Position numbers and translations under genes: made by a program. 25,514 bases of DNA from Ruminococcaceae bacterium UBA6855 (GTDB taxonomy: Bacteria; Bacillota; Clostridia; Oscillospirales; Acutalibacteraceae): the NCBI GenBank assembly GCA_002451755.1, contig DKDF01000077.1, positions 1,679 through 27,192 of the forward strand, given 5' to 3'. The notes below the pieces were generated by a model. The model was not told the DNA's origin. It did no database searches and was given only the letters and a program-made list of their open reading frames with translations. The first letter of the stretch is position 1, and every line of letters begins with the position of its first letter. This document shows positions 1-8,028 of the stretch, piece after piece.

Positions 1-491
<491 letters not shown>

Positions 492-513
492 GGTGGTTAC
501 TCTCCTTTATTCG

Positions 514-1164
514 TCAAATTTCTTTGTTGTTGGTGATGGCATCCAGCTCGTGCCGGAGGTTTTCAAAAAAGCGGGAAATGTGCAGTCCGTCGGCGAGAGC
601 ATGGTGGACGTAGAGGGTCACAGGGATCTGGACCCGGCCGTTCTCCTCCCGGTACCGGCCCCAGGAGATCCGGGGATGGCTGTCCCCCGGCATGCCGCTG
701 GGGAGCTTGATCTGCACGTAAGGGAGCCAGGGGACGCTGGAGATGAAGAAGTGATCCAGGACGTCTCCCCCCTCCGCCAGGACACCCTTCTCGATGGCGG
801 CGGCCTGGTTGGCCTTGCCCTGGGCGCAGAAGGCGCGGAGATCGGCGATGCCGCCGTCCACGTCCACGTAGACATAGGCGCCGTCGGGCTTCATGGCGGT
901 GTAGGAGGGCTGGCAGAGGTCGTACTCCACCACCGTGCCGTCCGGCAGCAGGCGGCGGCGCAGCTCCGGCACGGCGTTGCCCGCCCGGGTGACCGCGAAG
1001 AGGAAGCTCAGGAAGAAGGGCAGGCCCTTTTCCCGGATGGCGGGCAGGAAGTCCGTGATGTCCACCATCACGGTGGCGCCCGCCCAGGGGTCCGCCATGG
1101 CGGAGAAGTAGGCGAACTGCCCCGCCCGGGGGCTCTGAGACATGTCGATGATCTTTCTTGCCAT
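514..1164 (-). CDS. CatA-like chloramphenicol acetyltransferase-family protein
   Basis: A 216-residue protein with the length and fold signatures of type A chloramphenicol acetyltransferases, trimeric enzymes that move acetyl from acetyl-CoA to a hydroxyl. The catalytic HHxxxDG motif is present near the C-terminus as HHALADG, followed by the expected helix HISRFFENLRHEL. Other family segments include FFLSFLFAVTRAGNAVPELRRR and the SSVPWLPYVQI region. The upstream in-frame ATG at 1203 lies inside the T-box terminator, so the ATG at 1164 is chosen; it follows AAAGGGGAG and gives MARKIIDMSQSP. It is the first gene after the alanine T-box and sits 22 bases before alaS. True drug resistance is not shown by sequence; many relatives acetylate unknown substrates. 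Family assignment is firm, substrate is not. Confidence 0.85.
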   Translation of the reverse strand: MARKIIDMSQSPRAGQFAYFSAMADPWAGATVMVDITDFLPAIREKGLPFFLSFLFAVTRAGNAVPELRRRLLPDGTVVEYDLCQPSYTAMKPDGAYVYVDVDGGIADLRAFCAQGKANQAAAIEKGVLAEGGDVLDHFFISSVPWLPYVQIKLPSGMPGDSHPRISWGRYREENGRVQIPVTLYVHHALADGLHISRFFENLRHELDAITNNKEI

Positions 1165-1183
1165 GGGGTCTCCCCTTTCCAAC

Positions 1184-1418
1184 AAAAAATGCTCCGCCCC
1201 CACAAATAGGGGCGAAGCATGGCTTCACGGTACCACCCTAATTATCCTCCCACAGGGAGGCATCTTATGTCATCCGGTAACGGGGATGAACCGATCCGTT
1301 CCTCACGGAGCGCTCCCAAGGGGCTGCTTCACGGCCTTGGCAAGGGGCTCGCACCCTCTCCCCTCTCGCTGAGCCGGATCCGTGAAGCTGACTTGTTCGC
1401 AGCGTCTTTTCCGATTAC
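1184..1418 (-). promoter_or_regulatory. T-box riboswitch leader, predicted alanine specifier
   Basis: On the minus strand the T-box consensus AGGGTGGTACCGTG lies at 1226-1239. The base after TGG is T, which pairs with an A discriminator, as in tRNA-Ala. An intrinsic terminator follows (stem 1190-1200 with 1209-1219, T-run at 1184-1189) and competes with the antiterminator. Upstream, the Stem I region has an AG-bulge-type segment (AGCGAGAGGGGAGAGGG) and a GAAGCAGCCCCTTGG segment in which the GCA triplet (1325-1327) is the best specifier candidate. Uncharged tRNA-Ala should permit read-through into the CatA-like gene and alaS. The exact transcription start and the specifier are inferred by comparison with the known T-box layout. 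Confidence 0.93.
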
Positions 1419-1424
1419 CTAACT

Positions 1425-1452
1425 ATTATATCCGTTTCCCCGGATTTGTCAA
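1425..1452 (-). promoter_or_regulatory. Sigma-A promoter of the T-box/alaS transcript
   Basis: Minus strand reads TTGACA (1447-1452), a 16-base spacer, then TATAAT (1425-1430). Both hexamers match consensus exactly, and the promoter stands directly in front of the T-box leader. Confidence 0.9.
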
Positions 1453-1473
1453 CGGATTTCGGCGGATTTTCAT

Positions 1474-1504
1474 CCAAAAACCGGGCGGGTCTCCCCCGCC
1501 CGGT
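1474..1504 (-). terminator. Intrinsic terminator of the NSS symporter gene
   Basis: A perfect 10-bp GC-rich stem (ACCGGGCGGG at 1480-1489 with its complement at 1495-1504) has a 5-base loop and is followed on the minus strand by a T-run at 1475-1479. It starts 8 bases after the symporter stop. It also separates this unit from the T-box promoter just downstream. Confidence 0.88.
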
Positions 1505-1511
1505 CCGTTTT

Positions 1512-2843
1512 TCAGAATGCCACGTGCATGAAAAGCGCCACGCAGCAGAGGATGGCCGCGAGAGGCACGTAGACGTAGCGCCCCACGCTGTACCAGAAGG
1601 TCCCGCGCCGTCTGCCGCTGCCGGTATTGATGGCGGAGAGGAGCTCGTCCTTTTTCATCACATAGAACCAGGACACGGCACCCAGGGTGGCACCGATGGG
1701 GATGATGTAGATGGAAACGAGATCCATCCAGGGGCCCCACTTGTCGATGGTTTCCATCCCGATGCCGAAGCCCAGGCAGAGGACGCAGAGAAGGATCAGG
1801 GTCCAGGTACGGCTGAGCTTGGGGAACTTGTGCATCAGGGACTCCGCCACCGCCTCGAACATGTTCTGCAGGGAGCTGACACCGGCAAAGATCATGGCCA
1901 CGTAAAGGATCACGGCAAAGAGCCGGCCCAGGGGGATATCCTGCAGGATGGTGGGCAGGGTCACGAAGAGGAGGCTGGGACCGGCGCCCACGTCCAGCCC
2001 GTAGGAGAAGCAGGCGGGGATGATGACCAGGGCCGCCACCACCGCCGCGGTGGTGTCAAAGAGGGCCGTGTGCTGGCCCACGTCCACCACATCCTCCTCC
2101 TTCGAGAGGTAGGCGCCGTAGACGATCATGCCGCTGCCGGTGACGGAGAGGGAGAAGAAGGCCTGGCCCATGGCCCAGATCCAGATCATGGGGTCCTTCA
2201 AAGCCTCCCACCGGGGGGTGAACATGAAGCGGTAGCCCTCCGCCGCGCCGGGCAGAAAGGCCACCCGCACCGCCAGCACCAGAAAGATGAGGAAGAAGAG
2301 GGGCATCATCACCTTGTTGGTCTTCTCAATGCTGTGGGCCCCCAGGAAGAGGGTCAGAAGCGTCCCCACCACCACGATGACGTGGTAGGGGATCACGGAG
2401 TAGGGCGCCCCGGAGAAGGCGGAAAACCATTCTGCGGCGTCCGCCGTCAAGAGGGTGCCCAGGAGGGAATCCACCAGGGCCTTCAGGACATAGGTCACGA
2501 TGACGGCGTAGCCGATGGCGATGCAGAGGGAACCCGCGAGAGGCAGCCAGCCCAGGATGCCGCCGGCCTTTCCCATGGCCTTTCCACGGGTGGCCCAGGC
2601 ATTCTCATAAGCCCCCAGGGTGCCGGTACCCGCCCGGCGGCCCATGGCGAACTCCGCCGGAAGGCCCACATAGCTGAAGATAGCAATGAACAGGAGATAG
2701 ATCAAAAGGAAGGCCCCGCCGCCGTTGCTGCCCATCTTATTGGGGAAGCCCCAGACGTTGGCCATGCCCACCGCGGAGCCCACCGACGCCAGGATGAAGC
2801 CCCAGCGGCTGGCAAAGCTCTTGGTCTTCGCGTGCTTGTTCAT
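1512..2843 (-). CDS. Sodium-dependent NSS-family amino acid transporter
   Basis: A 443-residue polytopic membrane protein of the neurotransmitter:sodium symporter family (LeuT/MhsT type), which imports amino acids with Na+. The N-terminus carries the family signature in TM1, WGFILASVGSAVGMANVWGFP, then GSNGGGAFLLIYLL in TM2. Later helices such as WIWAMGQAFFSLSVTGSGM (TM6 region, unwound substrate site) and GPSLLFVTLP also fit. Length matches the short bacterial NSS branch. The ATG at 2843 follows AGAGAGGGAA. It is a monocistronic unit with its own promoter (2951-2979) and terminator (1474-1504). Substrate cannot be read from sequence; hydrophobic or aromatic amino acids are usual for the family. 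Long open frames on the opposite strand here are shadows caused by the GC-rich codons. Confidence 0.93.
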   Translation of the reverse strand: MNKHAKTKSFASRWGFILASVGSAVGMANVWGFPNKMGSNGGGAFLLIYLLFIAIFSYVGLPAEFAMGRRAGTGTLGAYENAWATRGKAMGKAGGILGWLPLAGSLCIAIGYAVIVTYVLKALVDSLLGTLLTADAAEWFSAFSGAPYSVIPYHVIVVVGTLLTLFLGAHSIEKTNKVMMPLFFLIFLVLAVRVAFLPGAAEGYRFMFTPRWEALKDPMIWIWAMGQAFFSLSVTGSGMIVYGAYLSKEEDVVDVGQHTALFDTTAAVVAALVIIPACFSYGLDVGAGPSLLFVTLPTILQDIPLGRLFAVILYVAMIFAGVSSLQNMFEAVAESLMHKFPKLSRTWTLILLCVLCLGFGIGMETIDKWGPWMDLVSIYIIPIGATLGAVSWFYVMKKDELLSAINTGSGRRRGTFWYSVGRYVYVPLAAILCCVALFMHVAF

Positions 2844-2950
2844 GTTGTTCCCTCTCTCCGCCGGGATGGCCCCGGCTCTTTCTTTTCCATAAGCGAAGGA
2901 GCCCGTCTCCGGGCTCCCCGGCCCGCCGCTTTCCCCGGCAGGTCTTTTCC

Positions 2951-2979
2951 ATTTTAAAGCTTTGACGCGAAAAAGTCAA
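2951..2979 (-). promoter_or_regulatory. Promoter of the NSS symporter gene
   Basis: Minus strand has TTGACT (2974-2979), a 17-base spacer and TAAAAT (2951-2956). The roughly 100-base leader to the start codon contains a GGAGCCCGGAGACGGGCTCC hairpin of unknown role. Nothing else is seen in the leader. Confidence 0.8.
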
Positions 2980-3023
2980 GGGGCCGGGGAGGGAAAATTC
3001 CGAAAAGACCGACCTTTTCCCGG

Positions 3024-3060
3024 GAAAAAGCCTCAGGGCCGCCCGAAAGGGCGGCCCTGA
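3024..3060 (-). terminator. Strong intrinsic terminator after the COG2509 gene
   Basis: A perfect 12-bp stem closed by a GAAA/TTTC tetraloop (3033-3060) is followed on the minus strand by GGC and a T-run at 3025-3029. A second perfect 8-bp hairpin (3066-3088) lies between it and the gene. This ends the long minus-strand gene series. It is written in the left-block sequence style. Confidence 0.9.
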
Positions 3061-3136
3061 TAGGATCATTCTCCCATTTTGAGAATGAGATCTTCCAAAA
3101 ATCGCAGTCAGAAAGGCGGAAGCAAGGGGAATTCCT

Positions 3137-4534
3137 TTACTCCTCCCCCACCAGCTCCCGGCCCATGAGGACACCCATGACGGAGGACATCATGAGGCCC
3201 CGGGTCCAGCCGGAGGAGTCGCCCAGGCAGTGGAGGCCCTGGAGGTTGGTGCGGAAGTGCTCGTCCATCTTCACCCGGTTGGAGTAGAACTTCAGCTCCG
3301 GGGAGTAGAGCAGGGTCTCGTAGGAGGCAAAGCCCGGTACCACGCAGTCCATGGCTTGGATGAAGTGGATAATATTGGTCATGGCCCGGTAGGGCATGGC
3401 GGCGGTGATGTCGCCGGCCACGGCATCCGGCAGGGTGGGCCGGATGTTGGACTGGGCCAGCTCCTTCTGCCAGGTGCGCTTGCCGTCCAGGATGTCGCCG
3501 AAGCGCTGGACCAGGATCTGGCCGTTGGCCAGCATATTGGTGAGCTCGCCCACCTTCTGGGCATAGGCGATGGGCTGGTTGAAGGGCACGGAGAAGTTGT
3601 GGGAGCAGAGGATGGAGAGGTTGGTGTTGTCGCTCTTCACCTCTTTGTAGGAGTGGCCGTTGACCACCGCCAGGTTGTTGTCGTAGTTCTCCTGGCTGAC
3701 GAAGCCGCCGGGATTCTGGCAGAATGTGCGGACCTTGTTCTTGAACGGCTTGGGATAGCCTATGAGCTTCGACTCATAGAGAACATCGTTGACCTTCTCC
3801 ATGACCTCGTTTCTTATCTCAACGCGCACGCCGATGTCGACCGTGCCGGGCTGATGGGAGATATCATGCTGAGCGCAGAGCTTTTCGAGCCAGTCCGCGC
3901 CGCGGCGTCCGGTCGCGATGACCGTGTGATCCGCAAAAATCTCTATGTTCTCGTCGCCCTTGCGGACATAGACGCCCTTGCACTGGTCGCCCTCAAGAAT
4001 TATGTTGTCGCACTCGTAGCCGAAGAGCATGTCAACGCCGTTTTCGATGAGATACTGCTCGATGGCATAGTATATGTCCTGCGCCTTTTCGGTGCCGAGG
4101 TGGCGTATCGGGCAGTCAACGAGGCGAAGACCCGCTTTTATCGCGCGCTTTCTTATCTCCTTGACTTCCTCTTCGCGTCCGACGCCCTCAACATGGGTGT
4201 CCGCGCCGAACTCAAGATAGATGCTGTCGGCATATTCAATGGTCTTCTGCGCCACATCGTAGCCGATGAGCTCGGGGAGCTGGCCGCCGACCTCGGGGCT
4301 CAGGGACAGCTTGCCGTCCGAGAACGCGCCCGCGCCGGAGAACCCGGTCGTTATGTGGCAATAGGGTTTGCAGTTGACGCACTTGTTGGTCTTTGATTTG
4401 GGGCAGCGGCGCTTTTCGATCGGCTGACCCTTTTCGACCATCATTATTTTCTTGTTCGCGCCCTTGCGGATAAGCTCAATCGCCGTGAATATTCCGGCAG
4501 GGCCCGCGCCGATGATAACTACGTCGTATTTCAT
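3137..4534 (-). CDS. COG2509-type FAD-dependent oxidoreductase (mosaic gene)
   Basis: A 465-residue flavoprotein of the COG2509 family of uncharacterised FAD dehydrogenases. The N-terminus has the dinucleotide-binding fold YDVVIIGAGPAGIFTAIEL, with a GFSGAGAFSDGKLSL loop around residue 65-80 and a cysteine cluster just before it (CPKSKTNKCVNCKPYC). A second nucleotide-associated strand TVIATGRRGADWL follows, and the C-terminal FAD loop reads LHCLGDSSGWTRGLMMS. Length is normal and no stop interrupts the frame. The ATG at 4534 follows GAGGTG and is 16 bases after folK. The gene changes codon style part way: codons for residues after about 270 (below about 3,730) use ATC, CTG, CGG and TCC only, while earlier codons include many ATA, TCG and CGC. 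Substrate is unknown. Confidence 0.9.
   Translation of the reverse strand: MKYDVVIIGAGPAGIFTAIELIRKGANKKIMMVEKGQPIEKRRCPKSKTNKCVNCKPYCHITTGFSGAGAFSDGKLSLSPEVGGQLPELIGYDVAQKTIEYADSIYLEFGADTHVEGVGREEEVKEIRKRAIKAGLRLVDCPIRHLGTEKAQDIYYAIEQYLIENGVDMLFGYECDNIILEGDQCKGVYVRKGDENIEIFADHTVIATGRRGADWLEKLCAQHDISHQPGTVDIGVRVEIRNEVMEKVNDVLYESKLIGYPKPFKNKVRTFCQNPGGFVSQENYDNNLAVVNGHSYKEVKSDNTNLSILCSHNFSVPFNQPIAYAQKVGELTNMLANGQILVQRFGDILDGKRTWQKELAQSNIRPTLPDAVAGDITAAMPYRAMTNIIHFIQAMDCVVPGFASYETLLYSPELKFYSNRVKMDEHFRTNLQGLHCLGDSSGWTRGLMMSSVMGVLMGRELVGEE
3710..3765. other. Codon-style junction inside the COG2509 gene (recombination or assembly join)
   Basis: To the left the coding style is ATC/CTG/CGG-rich with no ATA among the isoleucine codons of this gene; to the right about half of the isoleucine codons read are ATA (for example in LIGYP, EIRNE, PIRHLG). 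The switch falls in or next to the segment RTFCQNPGGFVSQENY, which looks like a conserved core motif. The exact crossover base cannot be fixed by eye. Confidence 0.7.
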
Positions 4535-4550
4535 TGGTACACCTCGTTCT

Positions 4551-5057
4551 TTATTCGGGAAGAGTTATCTCTTCGTTTATTCTTTCAACGCCGTCCGTGC
4601 CGATCTCGTGAAGAGCCGGCAGGAAGAAGAGTCCGGGCGCTCTGCCGGACGGGAACAGATCGAGCAGCGGAACCATCACGAAAGCGCGCTCGTGTATTCT
4701 CGGGTGGGGCAGGGTGAGCAGAAAGCTCTCGCTCTTCATGCCCTCATAGAGCAGCAGGTCGAGGTCGAGCACGCGCGGTCCGTCTTTTATCGTCCTCACG
4801 CGGCCGTAAGCTCCCTCAATGCCGAGGCATGCGCCGAGCAGCATCTGCGCGGACAGCTCCGTCTCCACTATTATCGCGGCGTTGTAAAACAGCGGCTGCG
4901 CCTCATATCCGACCGGGCGGGTCTCATAGACGTGGGAGCACGCCGTTATTTTCGTCTTTGGCAGGCGGGACAGAGAGCGCACAGCGCCGTTTATGTTCTT
5001 CAGTCTGTCCCCCATGTTTGAGCCGATCCCTATAACTGCCTGCATACAGTTTGCCAT
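4551..5057 (-). CDS. folK: HPPK, 6-hydroxymethyl-7,8-dihydropterin pyrophosphokinase
   Basis: Transfers pyrophosphate from ATP to 6-hydroxymethyl-dihydropterin, the step before dihydropteroate synthase in folate synthesis. The 168-residue protein has the family features in order: AVIGIGSNMGDR at the N-terminus, VYETRPVGYEAQPLFYN, then GPRVLDLDLLLYEG with the two metal-binding aspartates, and LPHPRIHERAFVMVPLLDL. The start at 5057 follows AAAGGA at a long spacing; the ATG four codons later (5045) is an alternative. It is the fourth folate gene of the folE-folP-folB-folK series, 47 bases after folB and 16 before the COG2509 gene. Confidence 0.95.
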   Translation of the reverse strand: MANCMQAVIGIGSNMGDRLKNINGAVRSLSRLPKTKITACSHVYETRPVGYEAQPLFYNAAIIVETELSAQMLLGACLGIEGAYGRVRTIKDGPRVLDLDLLLYEGMKSESFLLTLPHPRIHERAFVMVPLLDLFPSGRAPGLFFLPALHEIGTDGVERINEEITLPE

Positions 5058-5104
5058 AAAATCTACAGTCCTTTCGCTTGATGTTTCTTGCCCGTTCTAT
5101 GTTT

Positions 5105-5467
5105 TTATTTTCTTTCCCTGTAAATGCTGACCGCGGCGAAGCCGAAATCCGCCTTCATCGGCGCGTCCGGCTTTTTGCAGGTCACTCTCACGCCCTCAAT
5201 GGGCGGAAATTCTTCGAGCAGTGCGTCGGCAACACGCCGCGCGGCACGCTCAATGAGCTTGTCCTTCTGCGAGGAAAACACCCTGCGCGCGCATTTTATC
5301 ATCTGCGCGTAGCTGACGGTGTCGTTCAAGTCGTCGCTCTCGCCGGCTTTTGAAAGCGGAACGTCCGCCTCAATGTCGAGAATGAAGAACTGCCCGTCCT
5401 CCTGCTCCTCGGGATTGACCCCGTGATAGGCGAAGAGGCGAAGCGAATTTATAATTATCTTATCCAC
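5105..5467 (-). CDS. folB: Dihydroneopterin aldolase
   Basis: Cleaves 7,8-dihydroneopterin to 6-hydroxymethyl-dihydropterin and glycolaldehyde. The 120-residue length is typical of the octameric enzyme. It shows the start IIINSLRLFAYHGVNPEEQEDGQ with the substrate-binding glutamate region, DTVSYAQMIK in the middle, and VTCKKPDAP with the expected catalytic lysine near residue 100. Translation starts at a GTG (5467) preceded by GGGGAGG at six bases, and the start overlaps the last eight bases of folP, which implies translational coupling. Confidence 0.94.
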   Translation of the reverse strand: MDKIIINSLRLFAYHGVNPEEQEDGQFFILDIEADVPLSKAGESDDLNDTVSYAQMIKCARRVFSSQKDKLIERAARRVADALLEEFPPIEGVRVTCKKPDAPMKADFGFAAVSIYRERK

Positions 5468-6296
5468 CGTCTGCCTCCCCGTATATCTTTTTCAGTGCGT
5501 CCGCGACGCGCGCCGACTGGACGGCGGAAAACACATCGTGGGCGCGGATAACATCTGCGCCGTTCAATATGCTCGCCGTGTGCAGCGCCACCGTTCCCGG
5601 GTCGCGCTTTGCGGCGTCGATCTCGCCCGATGCCGTGCCGATAACGCGCTTTCGCGACGCGGCGGACATCAGCGCGCTGCCGTCGGTCTTTATCTTCCCG
5701 ATATCCCTTATCAGGCGCAGGTTGTCCTCGTAGCTCTTTGCAAAGCCGATTCCCGGGTCGAAGCAGAGGCTACCAGCCGGTATCCCGTGCGATCTTGCGA
5801 CCCTCGCGGCTCTGCCGAAAAAGTCGAGCACATCGTCGGAGACTCCGTTTTCGTAGACGGGGACGGCGTCCGCGCCGGCGGGATTGTGCATGATTATCCA
5901 TCCCGCGCCGAATTCGCTGACGACTTTTGCCATCTCGTCGCTCGCTTCTCCGCTGACATCGTTGATTATCTTCGCGCCGTGCGTGAGAGCCGTGCGCGCG
6001 CATTCGGGATAGAATGTGTCAACGCTTATCGGAACGGTTATTCTGCCTTTTAACAGCTCGAGCACCGGAATGAGCCTCGCGTTTTCTTCGTCGGCGGAGA
6101 GCCTTGTTGAGCCGGGGCGGGTCGACTGCGCGCCGACATCGATGATATCCGCGCCGAGCGCCTGCATCTCGAGCGCGTGCTCAAGTGCCTTCTGCGGCTC
6201 GTCCCATTTGCCGCCGTCCGAAAAGGAATCGGGAGTTATATTGAGTATCCCGCACACAAGGGTGTGGGAAGAGGTGTCAAAAATAAATTTATCCAT
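5460..6296 (-). CDS. folP: Dihydropteroate synthase
   Basis: Condenses p-aminobenzoate with 6-hydroxymethyl-dihydropterin pyrophosphate; the sulfonamide target. The 278-residue TIM barrel has VCGILNITPDSFSDGG at the N-terminus, DVGAQSTRPGS for the pyrophosphate loop, ISVDTFYPE, INDVSG, FDPGIGFAKSYEDN and a C-terminal IRAHDV segment. It begins 9 bases after folE and overlaps folB by 8 bases. Together with folE, folB and folK it covers most of the pterin branch; folA, folC and the pyrophosphatase step are not in the window. Confidence 0.96.
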   Translation of the reverse strand: MDKFIFDTSSHTLVCGILNITPDSFSDGGKWDEPQKALEHALEMQALGADIIDVGAQSTRPGSTRLSADEENARLIPVLELLKGRITVPISVDTFYPECARTALTHGAKIINDVSGEASDEMAKVVSEFGAGWIIMHNPAGADAVPVYENGVSDDVLDFFGRAARVARSHGIPAGSLCFDPGIGFAKSYEDNLRLIRDIGKIKTDGSALMSAASRKRVIGTASGEIDAAKRDPGTVALHTASILNGADVIRAHDVFSAVQSARVADALKKIYGEADGG

Positions 6297-6305
6297 AGTA
6301 TCGCC

Positions 6306-6863
6306 TTATTTTGTCAGAAGTGATATTGCCTCGGCACGCGCTCTCGCGTCCGAGCGCATCGTGCCGCGCAGAGCGGAAGTCCTTGTCTGCGCACCCGACG
6401 CACGCGCTCCGCGCATCGTCATGCACAGATGCTCCGCCTCGATAACGACCGCCACGCCGAGCGGGTCGAGCTGTTCGTCGAGGAAGTCCGCAATCTGCGA
6501 AGTGAGCCTCTCCTGAAGCTGCGGTCTGCGCGCGAAGCTGTCAACTATCCTCGCGAGCTTCGACAGACCGATAACTTTGCCGTCGCGCGGGATATATGCT
6601 ATATGCGCCCTGCCGATAAACGGCAGAAGATGATGCTCGCACATCGAATACATCGGGATGTCGCGGACAATGACCATCTCTTCGTTTTTCTCTTCGTTGA
6701 AGAGCTTGACATGGCGCTTCGGGTCGTCCTCGAGCCCCGAGAAAATCTCTTCATACATCCTGGCGACCCGCGCGGGCGTTTCGACAAGACCCTCTCTGTC
6801 CGGATCCTCGCCGACCGCCGCAAGTATCTCGCGTACAGCCGCCTCGATTCTCTTTTTGTCCAT
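6306..6863 (-). CDS. folE: GTP cyclohydrolase I
   Basis: Converts GTP to dihydroneopterin triphosphate, the first step of folate synthesis. The 185-residue protein has the Zn site residues in MYSMCEHHLLPFIGRAHIAYIP and HLCMTMRGA, plus GLSKLARIVDSFARRPQLQERLT. The open frame extends upstream, but the ATG at 6863 is preferred: it follows GGGGTGA at suitable distance and lies just after the stop of the transglutaminase-like gene (13 bases). An ATG one codon earlier (6866) is possible. First of four contiguous folate genes. Confidence 0.96.
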   Translation of the reverse strand: MDKKRIEAAVREILAAVGEDPDREGLVETPARVARMYEEIFSGLEDDPKRHVKLFNEEKNEEMVIVRDIPMYSMCEHHLLPFIGRAHIAYIPRDGKVIGLSKLARIVDSFARRPQLQERLTSQIADFLDEQLDPLGVAVVIEAEHLCMTMRGARASGAQTRTSALRGTMRSDARARAEAISLLTK

Positions 6864-6876
6864 CATTTCACCCCGG

Positions 6877-8001
6877 TTATACGAGAATAAATTCGATGAC
6901 ACAGTGGGTGTCGTCGGCGATATAATTTATCTGCGTTGTTGAAAATCCGCCCTTGCCCGCGTCGGCAATGCTGAGGAGCCTGTAGATCTCCTCTTTTTTC
7001 AGCAGACCGTCGATGGCGCTTTGATAAGCGTCTTTTGACGAGAATCTGACGTCGAGCTTGTCGCCCGATTTATGCCCGCTGAACATATTTGAAAGAGCGG
7101 TTTTCGTCTCGGCGTTGTAGCTGTCGAACTGCCTGCCGAGTTTGACAAAATAGTTGTTCTCCGTCGCGGTGCAGCAGGCGGACGCGTCGGAAAACGTGTG
7201 GGTTTTCAGTATCTCTTCGTCCGTGATATTGAAATAGGCATAGCGCTTGTTCTGCGTCACACCCTCGCCTATGGGATCGTCCCAGGTGAGGTCGAGGTTA
7301 TAGGGCTTGCCGTCGATAAAGACTACATTCCACATATGTCCCTCGCTCGCGCCGTCCTCGCGCTTCGCCGTGCCGGTGATGACATAGTTTTCTATTCCCG
7401 CCTTGTCGAGCAGGAGCTTTGCAGCCTTTGCGTATCCCTCGCAGGAGGCGGAGCCGTTGACGAGCACGCCGTAGGCAGAGCTTGCAACGAGCTTGTCGGA
7501 GTCGGTATATCTGCACGAGTCGATTATCGCGTCGTGGATAAGCAGTTCCTTGTCAAAATCAGAAGCTTCTTTGACTATCTTCGCGCCCAGCTCATCGGCT
7601 TTTGCCTGAAGCTCGGACTTTTTCTGCTCATACTCGTCTTTTGTCATGGCGTATTCGCAGCTGAACCAGAACTTGCGGTCCCTCGAGACAAGCATACATT
7701 CGCGCCCGAGCATTATAAGCTCCGGGTTGTCGTACATAACGGCGAGCCAGACTTTTTCGAGCTCTTCGTTGTTGAGCTCCGGAATCTCAATTTCCTCGGG
7801 AAATGATTCAATGTCGCGGAGAATGGCGTTGTATGCGCGTTTCTCGTTCTCGTTGAGCTCGCCGAAGTAGTGCTTGAAGTCGCCGAACGCAGACACTTGT
7901 TCGGATGAGGGTATATTGTTCACCCTTTTCACCGAGCATCCGGTGAATATGAGCGTCAGCGCCAGCAGAAGCGCCGCAGGACACAGAAGCTTTCTTGCCA
8001 A
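6877..8001 (-). CDS. Lipoprotein with transglutaminase-like domain
   Basis: A 374-residue secreted lipoprotein. The signal peptide ends in the lipobox LIFTGC with lipid-anchor Cys22. Residues about 150-245 form a transglutaminase-like papain fold with a plausible triad: Cys187 in GSASCEGYAKA, His222 in EGHMWNVVFIDG and Asp237 in YNLDLTWDD. Such proteins often act as peptidases or cross-linkers at the cell surface, and this layout is common in Clostridia. The C-terminal 120 residues are not recognised. It lies 27 bases after the LCP-like gene and 13 before folE, so it links envelope genes and folate genes in the same direction. Substrate unknown. Confidence 0.85.
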   Translation of the reverse strand: MARKLLCPAALLLALTLIFTGCSVKRVNNIPSSEQVSAFGDFKHYFGELNENEKRAYNAILRDIESFPEEIEIPELNNEELEKVWLAVMYDNPELIMLGRECMLVSRDRKFWFSCEYAMTKDEYEQKKSELQAKADELGAKIVKEASDFDKELLIHDAIIDSCRYTDSDKLVASSAYGVLVNGSASCEGYAKAAKLLLDKAGIENYVITGTAKREDGASEGHMWNVVFIDGKPYNLDLTWDDPIGEGVTQNKRYAYFNITDEEILKTHTFSDASACCTATENNYFVKLGRQFDSYNAETKTALSNMFSGHKSGDKLDVRFSSKDAYQSAIDGLLKKEEIYRLLSIADAGKGGFSTTQINYIADDTHCVIEFILV

Positions 8002-8028
8002 ATGACCGCCCCCTTGTTTTATAAACGG

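Noticed and set aside
1200..1425. Possible tRNA or mobile element in the structured leader
   Set aside because: The consensus T-box sequence, terminator and position upstream of alaS explain the structure; no tRNA cloverleaf with TTCRA arm.
1446..2957. 503-codon open frame on the plus strand
   Set aside because: Antisense shadow of the NSS symporter gene; His/Gly/Asp/Gln-rich translation without family features, caused by GC-rich third positions.
3230..4396. 388-codon plus-strand frame
   Set aside because: Antisense to the COG2509 gene; no ribosome site and no recognisable motif.
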